Positions 44,875-57,204 of a stretch of DNA of 64,000 nt are shown in pieces; within the stretch, counting starts at the first letter, position 1, and each line of letters opens with the position of its first letter. The notes under the pieces are model-generated. The model worked only from the letters and a program-made list of their open reading frames with translations, did no database searches and was not told the origin of the DNA. The position numbers and the translations under genes were made by a program. Source of the stretch: Wurfbainia villosa (lineage: Eukaryota; Streptophyta; Magnoliopsida; Zingiberales; Zingiberaceae); NCBI GenBank assembly GCA_025175895.1, contig CM046005.1:61342325-61406324 (forward strand), in the 5' to 3' direction.

Positions 44875-46702
44875 TGATAGACGGTGATTATGTCGTGGTA
44901 CCATTACAAATTATTTACCGAACCCCCTAACTACACTAATGCAGTGTAGGACTGACTCGGATCGTCTCCCAACAAACCTAATGGCTGGACATTTGTTTTG
45001 AAACATAAGTAAATACTGAGGGTTTTTACAATTTATCAAAACAATTATTCAAAGCTAACCTAATGCAAGAACGATTCAACCTTGCACTGTCACTATACGA
45101 TGCAATGGCCAAACAATTCTGGTAAACAGACATGGAAATTAAATCTGCAGGAAGTAAACCTAACTACCAAATAACAATTAACAAGTAACTATCCTAATGT
45201 GGAAAAGTAAATAATCACACACCGCACTGTCACTATACGGTACAATGATCAAAAATCAAAGGTGAACAATTCAATCAGGCACTGCACTATCACTATACGG
45301 TACAGTGATCAAACAGTCACTGAAAACTGAATGCAAGGAAAGTAAGCAATTCAACCAGGCACCGCACTGTCACTATACGGTATACTGGCCAAATGTAAAT
45401 GAAATTTAAAATAATAATGAAAGAAATTCAACCAAGCACCGCACTGTCACTATACGGTACACTGGTCGAATGTAAATGAAAACTAACCTAACAAATTCAA
45501 GCACTCCAATCAAACACCATACTGTCACTATACGATGCATTGATTGGACAATTTTAATTGATGGGGTTAGTACATCAGCAACAAGAAATTAAACTAACCT
45601 ACAACTAAATAACGAACACAAGTATTAAATTGAATAAAAATGCACGACGAACAAAATTAAACAACTAAGCAACAACCAAACCGATAGAAATAACATTGCA
45701 CGTAAAAAAACAAACAATTAACAGAAACAAACATAATCAACTACTAATAAATGCATAATCTAACAGGAATAATAAACAGAATGTAAATAACAAAAAAGCC
45801 CAACTAAATGGGTGTTTAACACACAGATCCAAATAAAAACAACTAGTACACCACACGACGGTCGCAACAAATCGAACAGCCACTCCGACGATGAATGCGA
45901 ACCTGCCCCAATCAGCGCGGTAGGAAGGAAGGAGAGATGGAGGAATGCGATCACTGTTCCAGCGACTCTGGATTGCCAAACAGTGGAGGGAATCTTCACT
46001 AGAGATGGAGATGGAGATGTCCTAATCCCGGCATAGCTTGTGGGTGGCTCCGGCGAGATGGAACGGCCTATCCCAGTCGTCGGAATAGAGTGGAATGCTG
46101 GAGAAGGATGTACTTGTCGGAATCGCTGCCTCTACTCGCTTCTGATCAGTTGTCCGAATCACGACATCTGAATCTGTCGGCGAGGATCGGATGGGATTAC
46201 CGTCGGCTGTCGGAGGGAAGGTCGTCAAAATACTACCGGACTATCACCGTCGCGCGTGCCATCACCGATCGCCGCGCTCGTGAGAGGAAGAAAATGCACC
46301 GCTTACTGTTCTGTCGTGTGATTCTGTCGAAGATGGGAAAATGTTGATCTTCGAATGGATTTTCCTCATCCATTCGATCGAGCCCTCTCTGATCTCAGCC
46401 ACCCATTTAGAGCTAGGTTAAATAATTCCAATTAATCATCCCTAAGTGGATGATCAATCCATTCAACGGATCGATTTAATCCGGATCGACGGCTGCGATT
46501 GCTCCAATTTGACCCTCATTATATGTTTCCTACAAAATCACATGAAATTTGTGAAAAATACTGAAATTATAGGAATTAACGCAATTAATCGCAAATAGGC
46601 TCAATATGTAAAAACATACCGAATAACAATAATTACCCTATCAAAGAGCCTAAAATATCTAATCCACAAGTAAAAATAGCGCAATAAAAAATGTAGCTAT
46701 CA
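44875..46702 (-). repeat. 3' LTR of G
   Basis: 1828 bp, plus-strand TGATAGACGG...GTAGCTATCA, with inverted ends TGATAG/CTATCA. It contains the six-unit array at 45081-45546. Confidence 0.87.
45081..45546. repeat. Six dispersed 30-bp units with hairpin symmetry
   Basis: Units of CACCGCACTGTCACTATACGG followed by TACACTGGTC type start near 45081, 45221, 45281, 45361, 45439 and 45517, separated by unlike spacers. Many show CACTGT...ACAGTG symmetry around CACTATACGGT. The same series is in the 5' LTR at about 50051-50510, with one unit partly deleted near 50195. Confidence 0.88.
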
Positions 46703-48035
46703 AATTCCCCCACACTTATTTTTGCGCGTCCCATGCAATAACAAAAATAAAGACACACTAACTCCCTCACTCATTCCCCAAACAATACCCAGATCAATAA
46801 TCCAGAGGCAGGAAAAAATAAGTTACTTAGGATCACCAAATCGATCCAGATCCTAGGTAGTAAAAAGATCTAACTCCTACAACAGTCAACATGTATGATG
46901 ATTTACAATCAAATCAAATAGACTAAGCCTGATACAAAATCTCCCAATATGGATAAATGCACTAATGCTCACATAATAAACATAGGAGTGGGGCGCCCTC
47001 AAAACAACATGCAATCCTGTACTACCATATGCTTGCTTATCATCTACTTCTCTACTACTATCAATATATCTCATACATGAATCAAAAGGATTTATCAAGA
47101 ATCAGAATGAGATCAACAGTAGACTGCAGATAAAGTATACAAAGAGAAGTACAAGACAAAGGTACAATGAATAGGGAACAAGAGAAGAATTGGAGAAATA
47201 AATCTGATGAGTTACTCAGTGAAATGCTCAGCAACCAGCAATATGGGAAGAGGCTAGGACAATTGGAAACTTTAGAATTGGATTCAGGATCAAATGACTC
47301 TATCCAACACATTGCAATTCCATTTGCCTGTATTACAATTTCACTTTTTTTTCTTTTTTTTTTAACAAAAGAAACATCAATGGCGGCATTTTTTTTCTTT
47401 TTTTTTTGTGTGTAGAAAATCAAGTGCTAATCACAGGCAAATATATCTCAAGACCAATGACCTCTGAAAACTATGCCTTCCATAGCATGTTTCCAATAAA
47501 AATAATATAGCTCCTCCCCCACACTTAAAAATTTTGTCCGTCTCGGACAATACAACCCATCAAACTATTCCTCCAATATGGAAAATAATAGATATGAAAA
47601 AGATAATCCACAAAGATACAAAGACAATGGATAGCAAATGAAGAGATATGACAAGTGAGACATGAAATAAGTAAATCACATGGATTAGACAAGCAAACTA
47701 AGTCAGAAAAGAGTCAAGAATAAAATCCTTCATCATATTCATGCAAGTAAATGTTACTGTAGTTTTGAAAAGACTCAAAGCAAGTTCTAGAGTAACAAGT
47801 ATCACATGTGTTATCACACAAAAGTGGGTAGATGATAAGAATGGCTGGCAACCTCACTAGGTGAATAAAACATCAAGCTTAGTCTATCAATAAAAAGTTC
47901 ACCATCATAACAAGTGACTGCATGCAAGTGAAGTCTCCTATCATACACAAAAATCCACAATTTGATGATCAAACTTAACTAATTTTTACCACCTCTGAAA
48001 TGATAATAAGGTATGCATAGGGAAAATTATTCAAC
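46703..48035 (-). other. PPT and 3' untranslated region of G
   Basis: The PPT reads AAGTGTGGGGGAATT on the minus strand (46703-46717). The rest has no coding frame; two T-rich tracts lie at 47345-47363 and 47390-47407. A second purine tract (minus-strand AAGTGTGGGGGAGGAGC near 47511-47527) resembles the PPT. Confidence 0.7.
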
Positions 48036-48840
48036 TCAACAACAACAAACAAACCTAGGCAAATAGGCAAACAAGCAATCAACCACACAAATTATTCCGA
48101 ATATTAAAGGAAGGAAATAAATGCAGTAAATAAAAGAACACACTCCCCTTTCAAGTTGGAGAAGAAGCATCATCATGTCTTGCCCCACCGTATTCTCCAG
48201 TATAGACTTGATCTCTTTGCTTAAAATGGTCTCGTCTATTGCGAAAGTGAAACCCTTGATCGCTAATGATCGCCCTGGGTACTCTAAATCTGCAAAATAT
48301 GTGAGACCTAACAAAATCCACAACAACTAGAGAATCATCAGTCCTGGTGGGGATGACCTCCACCCCATTTAGAAACATAATCATATGCCAAAAGAATATA
48401 TGAAAATTCAAAAGATACAGGACACGGACCCATAAAATCAATACCCCAAACATCGAAAATCTCACAGAATAACAAGGATTGTTGAGGCATTTCATTTCTA
48501 CATCCTATATTCCCTGTTCATTGACATTGCTAACAAGACTTGTAGAATTCAGAGGCATCGTGAAATAAGGTGGGCCAATACAAACCAGACTCTAAAACTT
48601 TTCTAGCAGTTCTTTGGGGTCCAAAATGCCCCCCACAAGCCAGAGAATAACAAAAAGTAAGTACGGAATGAAACTCATAATCAGGTACACACCATCTAAT
48701 GATCTGATCACTACAAAATTTTCAAAGATAAAGATCATCCCATACATAATACTTAGCATCACTTTTCAATTTCTGGACTTGTGCATGAGTAAAATGTGAA
48801 GGTACAACACGATAACTAAATAAATAGCAAGATATGCATA
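48036..48840 (-). pseudogene. Integrase of G, gapped
   Basis: On the minus strand the frame reads G-H-F-G-P-Q-R-T-A-R-K-V, then Y-K-S-C, a stop where C-X-X-C should continue, then W-G-I-D-F-M-G-P (first catalytic Asp), Y-V-S-K-W and, after a frameshift, P-R-A-I-I-S-D-Q-G (second catalytic Asp). It then jumps to K-E-I-K-S-I-L-E-N-T-V, losing the segment with the catalytic Glu. This order and wording are typical of Athila/Tat gypsy integrases. Inactive. Confidence 0.85.
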
Positions 48841-48909
48841 CCATGGTGTCTTACCCTACAAGTGAAAAAAAACTACTCATCTGGAAAAGAATCTGCTATG
48901 GGGGTGGAC

Positions 48910-49356
48910 TCAATCTCCATCACAATCCTGGTCAAACTGAAATACCACCTCCTTCTGCAACAAGTTGGTCAAGGATAGGGCAATCTTGCTGAAGTCTCTG
49001 ATAAAATGTCTGTAGAAACCTGCATGATCCAGAAAAGCATGAACTTCCCACACAGAAGTGGGGTAAGATAAAGAAGATATAACATGAATTTTAGCAGGAA
49101 TTACTTCAATATCATACACAGAGATGATATGACCTAAGACTATTCCATGCCCAACCATGAAATGACATTTCTCAAAAACATCTGATGGAAGTGATCCTTG
49201 GGGCATCGCCTGAAGAGCGCAAGTCCCTACACATTCCATATCCCTATCTACATAAAAGGACCAACAGATAGGTCCTAATAACAAATCATTATCAACATCA
49301 GAATCATCAGAATCAATAAAATCACAACAAAATGTAGAAGGTGCAGAGATATCCAA
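48910..49356 (-). pseudogene. RT C-terminal edge of G
   Basis: The minus-strand frame has F-E-K-C-H-F-M-V, G-I-V-L-G-H-I-I-S and F-L-D-H-A-G-F-Y-R-H-F-I-R-D-F-S-K-I-A, the end of a gypsy RT (F-L-G-H-A-G-F-Y-R-R-F-I in relatives). The polymerase Asp-Asp motif and RNase H are absent. The stretch upstream in the same frame is not recognisable as RT. Inactive. Confidence 0.8.
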
Positions 49357-49579
49357 ATGAAAAATAGACTAAGAAATAAAGTTCATGCAGTTCAGCTCAT
49401 CAACTATAACCACGCTAAGAATAGAATGATCCTCCATCGGGTGACTCATAGCATCCAAAATACTGAACCGAACTACAGTATCTCCTACCTATCAAGAATA
49501 TAAAAATCTATAAGAAATTATTTCAGCTTCTTCTTGTGAATACATAAATCTTTCAGACCTCGACATACTTGGGAATTTA

Positions 49580-49699
49580 CTAGCTCCTGGAATTCCCTAG
49601 CCTTTTCTTCAACAACCCTCTTCCTAGGCTGGGCCTCTGAGGGAAGAGAAAAACTGTTGCGTAAAACTCAAGTAGATTATCGCCTGAAGACCTAGTCAT
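49580..49699 (-). pseudogene. gag start of G
   Basis: The minus-strand ATG at 49699 opens M-T-R-S-S-G-D-N-L-L-E-F, the usual gag opening in this clade. The frame then drifts and gag is lost to deletion before the RT edge at 49356. Confidence 0.6.
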
Positions 49700-49820
49700 C
49701 CACACAAACAAATACAATGAGAAACAAATATAGATAATAAGAAAGACAATAATAACAAAAGAAAAAAAAACAAACAAACAAACTACAGTTTAAAGATAAA
49801 CGAATGCCATTATAAAAAGT

Positions 49821-49838
49821 TCCCCGACAACGGTGCCA
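49821..49838 (-). promoter_or_regulatory. Primer-binding site of G (tRNA-Asp type)
   Basis: Minus-strand TGGCACCGTTGTCGGGGA. Relatives carry TGGCGCCGTTGCCGGGGA, complementary to the 3' end of tRNA-Asp; both differences are C-to-T or G-to-A changes. Confidence 0.8.
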
Positions 49839-49844
49839 AAATTT

Positions 49845-51052
49845 TGATAGATAGTGATTATGTCGTGGTACCGTTACAAATTATTTACCGAACCCCCTAA
49901 CTACACTAATGCAGTATAGGACTGACTCAGATCGTCTCCCAACAAACCTAATGGTTGGACATTTGTTTTTAAACAGAAGTAAACAATGGGGGTTTTTACA
50001 ATTTATCAAAACAATTATTCAAAGCTAACCTAATGCAAGAACGATTCAACCTTGCACTGTCACTATACGATGCAATGGCCAAACAATTCTGGTAAACAGA
50101 CATGGAAATTAAATCTGCAGGAAGTAAACCTAACTACCAAATAACAATTAACAAGTAACTATCCTAATGTGCAAAAGTAAATAATCAAGCACCGCACTAT
50201 CACTAATCAAAAAATAAAGGTGAAATATTCAACTAAGCACCGCACTGTCACTATACAGTATAGTGATCAAACAGTCACTGAAAACTGAATGCAAGGAAAG
50301 TAAGCAATTCAACCAGGCACCGCACTATCACTATACGGTACACTAGCCAAATGTAAATGAAATCTAAACTAATAATGAAAGTAATTCAACCAAGTACCGC
50401 ACTGTCACTATACGGCATACTGGTCGAATGTAAATGAAAACTAACCTAACAAATTCAAGCACTCCAATCAAACACCATACTGTCACTATACGATGCATTG
50501 ATTGGACAATTTTAATTAATGGGGTTAGTACATCAGCAATAAGAAATTAAACTAACCTACAACTAAATAACGAACACAAGTATTAAATCGAATAAAAATG
50601 CACGACGAACAAAATTAAACAACTAAGCGACAACCAAACCAATAGAAATAACATTGCACGTAAACAAACAAACAATTAACAGAAACAAACATAATCAACT
50701 ACTAACAAATGCATAACCTAACAGGAATAATAAATAGAATGTAAATAACACAAAATCCCAACTAAATGGGTGCTTAACACACAGATCCAAATAAAAACAA
50801 CCGGTACACCACATGGCGGTAGCAACAAATCGAACAGCCACTCCAGTGGTGAATGCAAAGCTGCCCCAATCAGTGCAGCATGAAAGAAGGAGAGATGGAG
50901 GAATGCGATCACTGTTCCGGTGACTCTGGATTGTCGGACAATGGAGGGAATCTTCACCGGCGATGGAGATGGAGCTGTCCTAATCTCAGCACATCTTGTG
51001 GGTGGCTCTGGCGAGATGGAACGACCTATCCCAGTCGTCGGAATGGAGTGGA
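49845..51052 (-). repeat. 5' LTR of G, part
   Basis: Matches 44875-46093 of the 3' LTR, then is cut by E; the remainder lies beyond E and F, outside the window. Confidence 0.85.
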
Positions 51053-53290
51053 TGTAGGGATGTATACTGAAAAGTCTATCTTTTGTATGAACATCTTTAT
51101 TTTGAAATAAGAATCACAAGATCATTGATTGCATTTTTATGGTTATGCAATATTGTCTAATACATTACATTATAGATAACATGGTGTGTGGTGTCACACA
51201 GGAGATCATGCTATCGGCTCCTTGAAAAGTATAAGTAAAGGCTCACAACCGAGATGGTTTTGGACAAACCATCGGAATGGTTGTAGTGTGATTTGGTATT
51301 GGTTTGTCTTGACCATAGAATCACACTAGTGCACTTTGTGTGTATTGAGCAGGACCGACTTAGAGGTGAATCGATTTATTGTTGACTACACAATCGAATC
51401 GGACCTCAGATATTATTATGTACATGCTCTTAATCCTGATATAATAACGGGCACATATACTTAGTATTCATCTCTTTGATTTACCAATGGGCGAAATTTA
51501 TAGATTAAATCGATAGGATCGGTAAGTTGGGAGATGATATTTATTTATATGGTGTGCCATTGATTATAGGAGGAAACTGTGTCCTATATATTAGGATGAT
51601 GATGTCCCCTTGAGGAGCTCATAAGGTTCATCATGTAAACCCTGCAGGTGGACTTTGTCTGGCATGATGAAAAGGTTGAGTGGTACTACTCAAGGAGTTA
51701 GATGTTGATTAATTAATGGTTAGTAAATTAATTAATCCACAGACATTCGAGATCTTAAACATGGGGAGAAAATGTACAAATAATATATGGAGCCCATATT
51801 ATCATATGGGGGTTTGTGAGGTAGATCGATGATGATCCTTTAGTGGATTGGATTATCATTAGTGGATCGGACTTTATGTGGGCTTGATCCATGGGTGGCT
51901 AAGATCCAACTCCTCCTCATGGTCCCTATTGTAGCCTATTAACACCTCATGAAGCTTAGATCCAATGGATAGAAACAAAACTCTAGATCCAAAGGTAGAG
52001 ATTAAAACTCTAAGATCCGACGGTTGAGATTAAATCTCTAGAACCAATGGTGGAGATTAAACCAAGGCTTATCCCTAACTCTATAAAAGGGTGGACTAGG
52101 GGTGGGCGGCAAGACAATAGAGAGAAATGGGGGCTAGGGTTTTGGGCGGCAAGATCAAGGGATGCTAGGGTTTTGGGTGGCAACAATTAAGGAAAGTTTT
52201 TTTTTCTTCTTCTTCCTTTGGTGGCCGAAACCCTTCCTCCTTCTTCTCTCCTTGGTTTGGCCGGCGCCCAAGCTTCTCCCTTTCATCTATGGCTTATGAT
52301 GGATGGCATTAGGGTTGCTTCTCATGGGCGGCAACCAATTCTAGTTTGGATAGGAATAGGAGTAGGTGGTTAGGGTTAGGGTTTGGGTGTTGGTGGTGGG
52401 CGGCAACAAGGGGAGGAAGCTTCTCCTTCCTCTTCCTAAGGTTGGCCGGCCCCTCTTCCTTCTTCCCTCTACCTTGGCCAAAGCTCAAACTATTCTTCTC
52501 CCCTTCATCCTTGGCCAGAAATTAGGAGAGCTTAGTTTAGGGTTTGGGCGGCAACAAGGAGAAGGAGTGTTTTCCTTTCTCTTCTCCAAGTGTTGGCCGG
52601 TGCCCATGCCCTTGTTGTTTCTCCTTTTGTTGGTTTCCATACTCCATGTTCTCTTCCTTGGCTGGCGGCAACATCGAGTTTATTGACTTGGTGGCCGGTT
52701 CTAGATAGGAAGATGAGTTTTGTTTTAGGATCTTCCTTTGTTCGGAGTGAACAAGGAAAAGAAGATTTGTGATCTAGGAGGCTTTAACTTTTGGTAGATC
52801 GTCGCCCACACGACGTCCGAAAGGAAGAAGGACATACGATAGAAGATCAAGAGGTATAACAAGAGGTATAATCTTGTTTGTTTTGATTAGTGTTCTTTTG
52901 TATTATGTTTATAATTGCTTTTCAATTATATGCATGTTTTGTGTGGATGGTTACTTGCTTGTATTTGTTTTTCCAATTATGAGCATGATATAAATCTGTA
53001 TATGGCTAAATAATACTTGGATCCCGAACATAAACAAAAAAATCGGTGATCCAGACATCGTCTATTCCGCAGCTACTTGTAGAATAGAGGATGGTCACTT
53101 GAACAACGAGTTTGTTCAAGTGACCTCTCTAAACGAATAGCACAACAATGACTTGGTTGTTTGGGCAATCCCTTGTGTCTAGGATTAAATATTTAATCCG
53201 GGGACATCGATGGGATCGCCATGAACAAACGATCGAGGTGAAGTGGGAAGCGAAGTTTCCCCTCACGGACACGATAAGCAAAACCCTTCA
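51053..53290 (+). repeat. 5' LTR of E
   Basis: TGTAGGGATGTATACTG...ACCCTTCA, about 2.24 kb. TATA box CTATAAAAGG at 52081-52090, with GATCCGACGGTTGAGATTAA-type units upstream (51950-52065). If the second PBS is taken as genuine, the LTR would end at 53323. Confidence 0.85.
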
Positions 53291-53343
53291 ATTGGTATCA
53301 GAGCTTCCAGGCAAAACCCTACAATTGGTATCAGAGCCAAGGT
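53278..53343 (+). repeat. 33-bp tandem duplication carrying two primer-binding sites
   Basis: GCAAAACCCT(T/A)CAATTGG begins at 53278 and again at 53311; each unit contains ATTGGTATCAGAGC (53291-53304 and 53324-53337). The second is followed by CAAGG, like the leaders of sister elements. Confidence 0.92.
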
Positions 53344-54373
53344 TTCCGATTTTGTGTGTTTAGGATTCGATTAATTTTTATGCACTTTTCATATATTATA
53401 TGTGTCAGATAATAGTAGGATATGCGTAGTTTAACTCTTTTATTGCAGGCATAAGATCCGACTATTATGGTCATATGTGTGTATGTGATTGTATGTGTGT
53501 ATTTTGTTGAATCCTCGGGGTTGACGAGGCTAGTATTTGATTTTTTGTAAATTAGATACGACATTGTTTATCCACTCTTTATTTTATTTTACTTTCGATC
53601 TAGATTTCATGTACACTCCCTCGTTGAGTATAGGATCGATGGATGTAAATTAAAATAGGTTTTAGTCTCGGCTCGGATCTCCGGATGGCTTATACATGGC
53701 GTAGGAGGAGCGGACGAGAAGGCGTTGCGACGGGAGACATATTGAAGACAAAAGCCATAATAGTTGGAAAATAATTTATTTTTCATATTTATTGTGTTTT
53801 GTTTGATATGCATGTCGTAGGCTAGGAAAATTCCTCAATTTCAATTTACTAAGTGGGAGAGGGAATTTTTTAAAATTCCCACTGCCTCCATTACAATTTG
53901 ACAAGTGATGCAAACAAACTTGCGCGTCGGCTCTGAGTGCCTTCCTCCCCATCGGATGAGTTTGTTTGCGGATCACAAGGTCAAATATGGTTATAGGGAA
54001 TTATCAAGGAGCGTGTGCACTTCCCCATCGTAAGGCACATAACCCGAGATAATTACCTTGGTACCAAGTAATGGTGAACACTTAGATACAAATATAAGTA
54101 TCCTCCCCATCGGAGTCACTACTTTTATTTGTAGGGCCGAAGAGAAACCAACTATTAATTTTACTTCTCAAAAAGTTAGGTTGACAAGATAGTAAAATTA
54201 ATGGGTAAAATCTCCTCTTACAAATATAGAATTCGTATACGTCCACACTATCATGGCATACGATATTCTCTGTGTTTTGAGGTGTTGGTTGATTTTAAAT
54301 TATTATTGTTTGAGGAATCAATAATTTTTTGAAATCCAAAGTAATGATCTATGTGATTCTTAGGATTTTCAAA
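53344..54373 (+). other. Untranslated leader of element E
   Basis: About 1 kb, homologous in reverse to the leader of B (6539-7583); no coding frame. Confidence 0.7.
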
Positions 54374-55312
54374 ATGACTTTCAGTCCACTTGTTGTGATA
54401 CTAAAGGAAAATAAGTTTACTGTACCCAAATGATGTTGATTGGAAAAGAATCTAGATATTGTCTTAACTGCTGAGGAGTACAAATATGTACTCTTCGAAG
54501 AGGGTCCTCCTAAGCCTGCGAATGAGCTGGAAGTCCTTGGAGCTGAGATCGATGGGGAAACCCAGGTCGATATCATTCTCCAATCGACAGAAAGGCTTGC
54601 TCAGGCTCAAGTCATGGTTGCTCAGAAGGTTTCTACTTCTAAGCTGAAAGGCAAGAAGAAGAAGAAACAAAATGGAGCAAAGATGGTGGGAGGATCTAAG
54701 GGCAAGTACTTCACTTGTAAGCAGGATGGACATTGGAAGAAGGACTGTCCCAATCCGAAGCAAGAACAAAGGTATATCCTTTGGTCTAGTCGATGAAACA
54801 TGGTTAGCGGTATTATCTACCGGTACCTGGTGTGTAGATACGGGAGCCACTGATCATGACTGCAATACTTTGTAGGGGTTCCAGGAAACCCGATGACTAG
54901 CTAAAGGGTAGATTACCGTTTACTTGGGCAATGGCATGAAGGTGTCGGCTATTGCAGTGGGAGATGTTTTATTTATCTTTTGAGAAAAATAAAACTTTAG
55001 TTCTGGAAAATTCCCTTTATGTACCTTTATTTAGAAAGAATTTAGTTTCAGTTTCTAAATTGTTTATGGATGGATATTCTATTTCTTTTAATGACAGAGT
55101 TGTTATAAAAAGGAATAGGGAGAATATCTATTCAGGTACAATGATAGGAAATTTATATACACTTGAACCAAAACCTCCCACGATGCAAATTGAAGTTAAT
55201 AACTCATCTTCTAATTCTAATAAGAGAAAAGAATATTCGAAGATGAACCAAACATATCTTTGGCATCTTAGGCTTGTTCATATTAACCTAAGCATAATTC
55301 AAAGGTTGAAAG
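54374..55312 (+). pseudogene. gag-protease-integrase remnant of E
   Basis: ATG at 54374 (M-T-F-S-P-L-V-V-I-L), then a frameshift near 54430. Gag jumps from P-P-K-P to N-E-L-E-V-L exactly as in B, and a second gap joins I-I-L-Q-S to T-E-R-L-A-Q. Zinc knuckle C-K-Q-D-G-H-W-K-K-D-C is present from about 54715. Protease has the intact D-T-G-A-T-D-H (about 54836-54856). The pre-integrase domain follows after a frameshift (54952-55250) and ends in the integrase zinc-finger start W-H-L-R-L-V-H (Gly replaced by Val). F interrupts the frame at 55313. Inactive. Confidence 0.87.
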
Positions 55313-57190
55313 TGTAGGGAATTCTCGTATGCCAAATGGCATATGCGCAACGGAAAATAGGATCCCTTCCAAGTGATCCATGCGAAAGCAAACTCGTACA
55401 AAATAAATTTCTCTAAACCAAACCTATCTTATAGGAGAGGATTACCTTTGTTGCGTGCCCTTGTTAATCCCGCTTATCCCTTTAGTTTGTTGGATCTTTA
55501 GCACGTTCAAGTGTCCGTGCCTCTATACGTATCCACACGAGCACGCTCTTGTCTCACAAAAGAAAACTAGAGGAGCTCTCCTTTACTTCTTGCTAGAGAA
55601 GTCCCTAAAGGAGAGGAAGCTAGGGAAAAGAGAAGGGAAGAAGAAGACTACTCTTCTTGCTACTCACAAAAAGCCACACAACAATAAGCTCTCAAGCTCT
55701 CTCCAAGCCTCAAGCTCCCAACAACCACACTCCACAACCACAACAACAATTGCTATTTTGGCCGGCCACTCCATGGGGCCTTTTATAGGGTTGGCAAAAC
55801 CCTTTCACCTCCTACAATTTAATGCAATCCATTGCATTGAGACCCCTTTTGTTTTGGCCGGCCACTTAAGGAGACAAAACCATTTTGTTTCCTTCCACCT
55901 TATCTAGCTTAGGTGGATGCTTAGGTGGCATGCTTATGTGGCATGCTTATGTGGCATTCTTATGTGGCATTCATGCATGTTGATTTAATCTTATTAATTC
56001 AATTAAGCTTATGTTATCATATTGAATTAATCTTATTAATTCAATTAATCTTATGTTATCATATTGAATTAATCTTATTAAATCAATAAAGTAACATATT
56101 GAATTAATCTCATTAAATCAATTAGCTAAAATTCTCATTAAGCTTAAAGTCCAAAAACCATTTTGTACTTAAGCTTATTCCCATATTATTCTAGTCAAAC
56201 TAGAATACTCTAATTCCTCTAATTATCATGCTCTTTGTGTGTGACCCTATAGGCTCTCATAACGTTGGCAGTGGACCTAAACTCTTTTAGATACACAAGC
56301 AATGAGCGGCATCTAGCAATACATCATTGTTACCCAAGTTACGAGATAAGTCAAGATCCGACTAACCTTTCCGTGACTACTATAATGTATGACCGTGTCC
56401 TTCTATCCTTGATATCAGATTGATCAATGAGGCATAGACCGTGTCATCCTCGATCAATCTATGTGTTTCTTGATCCCTGAGTAAACTAACTCAAACAAAT
56501 GAGCTCAATATCTCATATTGACTCATTCGAGCATGGCCATGCGTTTTAGTAGTTCTACTCAATCAAGGGGCCCACCGATATCACTCCAGTCATATGGAAG
56601 GGATAGATCCCATCTACATCACTCACATCCCTCCGCATAATTTGTTACATACCCAGTAATCGCCTTTATGGTCCACCCTGTTACGGGTGACGTTTGACGA
56701 TACCAAAGTACATAACTCCTTATGTAGGGAACCGTAGTGACTTCGTGTCTGAGGACTATTCATACCAATAGTCACATGAGAAAGTTTATGACACTCATAT
56801 AACGATCCATGAAACTTTCTCATGGCGGGTCAGTTCAGTATATATTCTCCAATATATACCCATGTGTCAACTTGATATCATATATCCATGACTTGTGAGA
56901 TCAAGTCATCAATTGACCTACATGCTAGTCTTTATGTATTAATATTGCCCTTGCATATTAATACTCGACTAGGAACATTTAGGAAAGTGTTCTCTACAGC
57001 CTCTCATAATCAATTCTGCCAATTGATGTGCTGTAGATAAGAACCTACTTTTCTAGGGCATTATTATATTTAAATTAGCTGGCACAAGCAAGATGTAAAT
57101 ATAATAACCAATCCTTTGCCTTTATAGAATATGATACAAAATGTTCCCTATTCAACCATCACATGATTGGTTCTAGGGCTTTAACTAACA
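55313..57190 (-). repeat. 3' LTR of F
   Basis: 1878 bp, plus-strand TGTAGGGAATTC...CTTTAACTAACA. TATA box CCTATAAAAGG near 55779-55789 (minus strand). U3 has short tandem units of TATGTGGCAT type (55925-55975) and ATTGAATTAATCTTATTAA type (55982-56115). Confidence 0.92.
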
Positions 57191-57201
57191 ATCTCCCACT
57201 A
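57191..57201 (-). promoter_or_regulatory. Polypurine tract of F
   Basis: Minus-strand TAGTGGGAGAT adjoining the LTR start. Confidence 0.85.
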
Positions 57202-57204
57202 GCA

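Larger units (their letters stand above)
44875..51052 (-). mobile_element. Element G: Ty3/gypsy (Athila/Tat type), internally deleted, cut by E
   Basis: 3' LTR 44875-46702, PPT, about 3.1 kb of internal DNA, PBS, and a 5' LTR (49845-51052) interrupted by E at a point matching 46093 of the partner LTR. The internal part is far shorter than in full elements of this clade and keeps only gag start, an RT edge and a gapped integrase. It sits in the leader of D. Confidence 0.85.
51053..55312 (+). mobile_element. Element E: copia (B-like), 5' part
   Basis: Plus-strand 5' LTR, doubled PBS, leader, deleted gag, protease and integrase start; cut at 55313 by F. It belongs with element B: the same LTR start and the same gag deletion point. 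Confidence 0.87.

Noticed and set aside
54374..55312. Possible host gene on the plus strand with a zinc knuckle
   Set aside because: Order and motifs (gag, knuckle, D-T-G-A protease, pre-integrase) and the adjacent LTR and PBS show it is retrotransposon E.
55455..55907. 150-codon plus-strand frame, repeated identically at 62461-62913
   Set aside because: It lies inside both LTRs of F, antisense to the element; identity just reflects the LTR repeat, and the protein is low-complexity without a recognisable domain.
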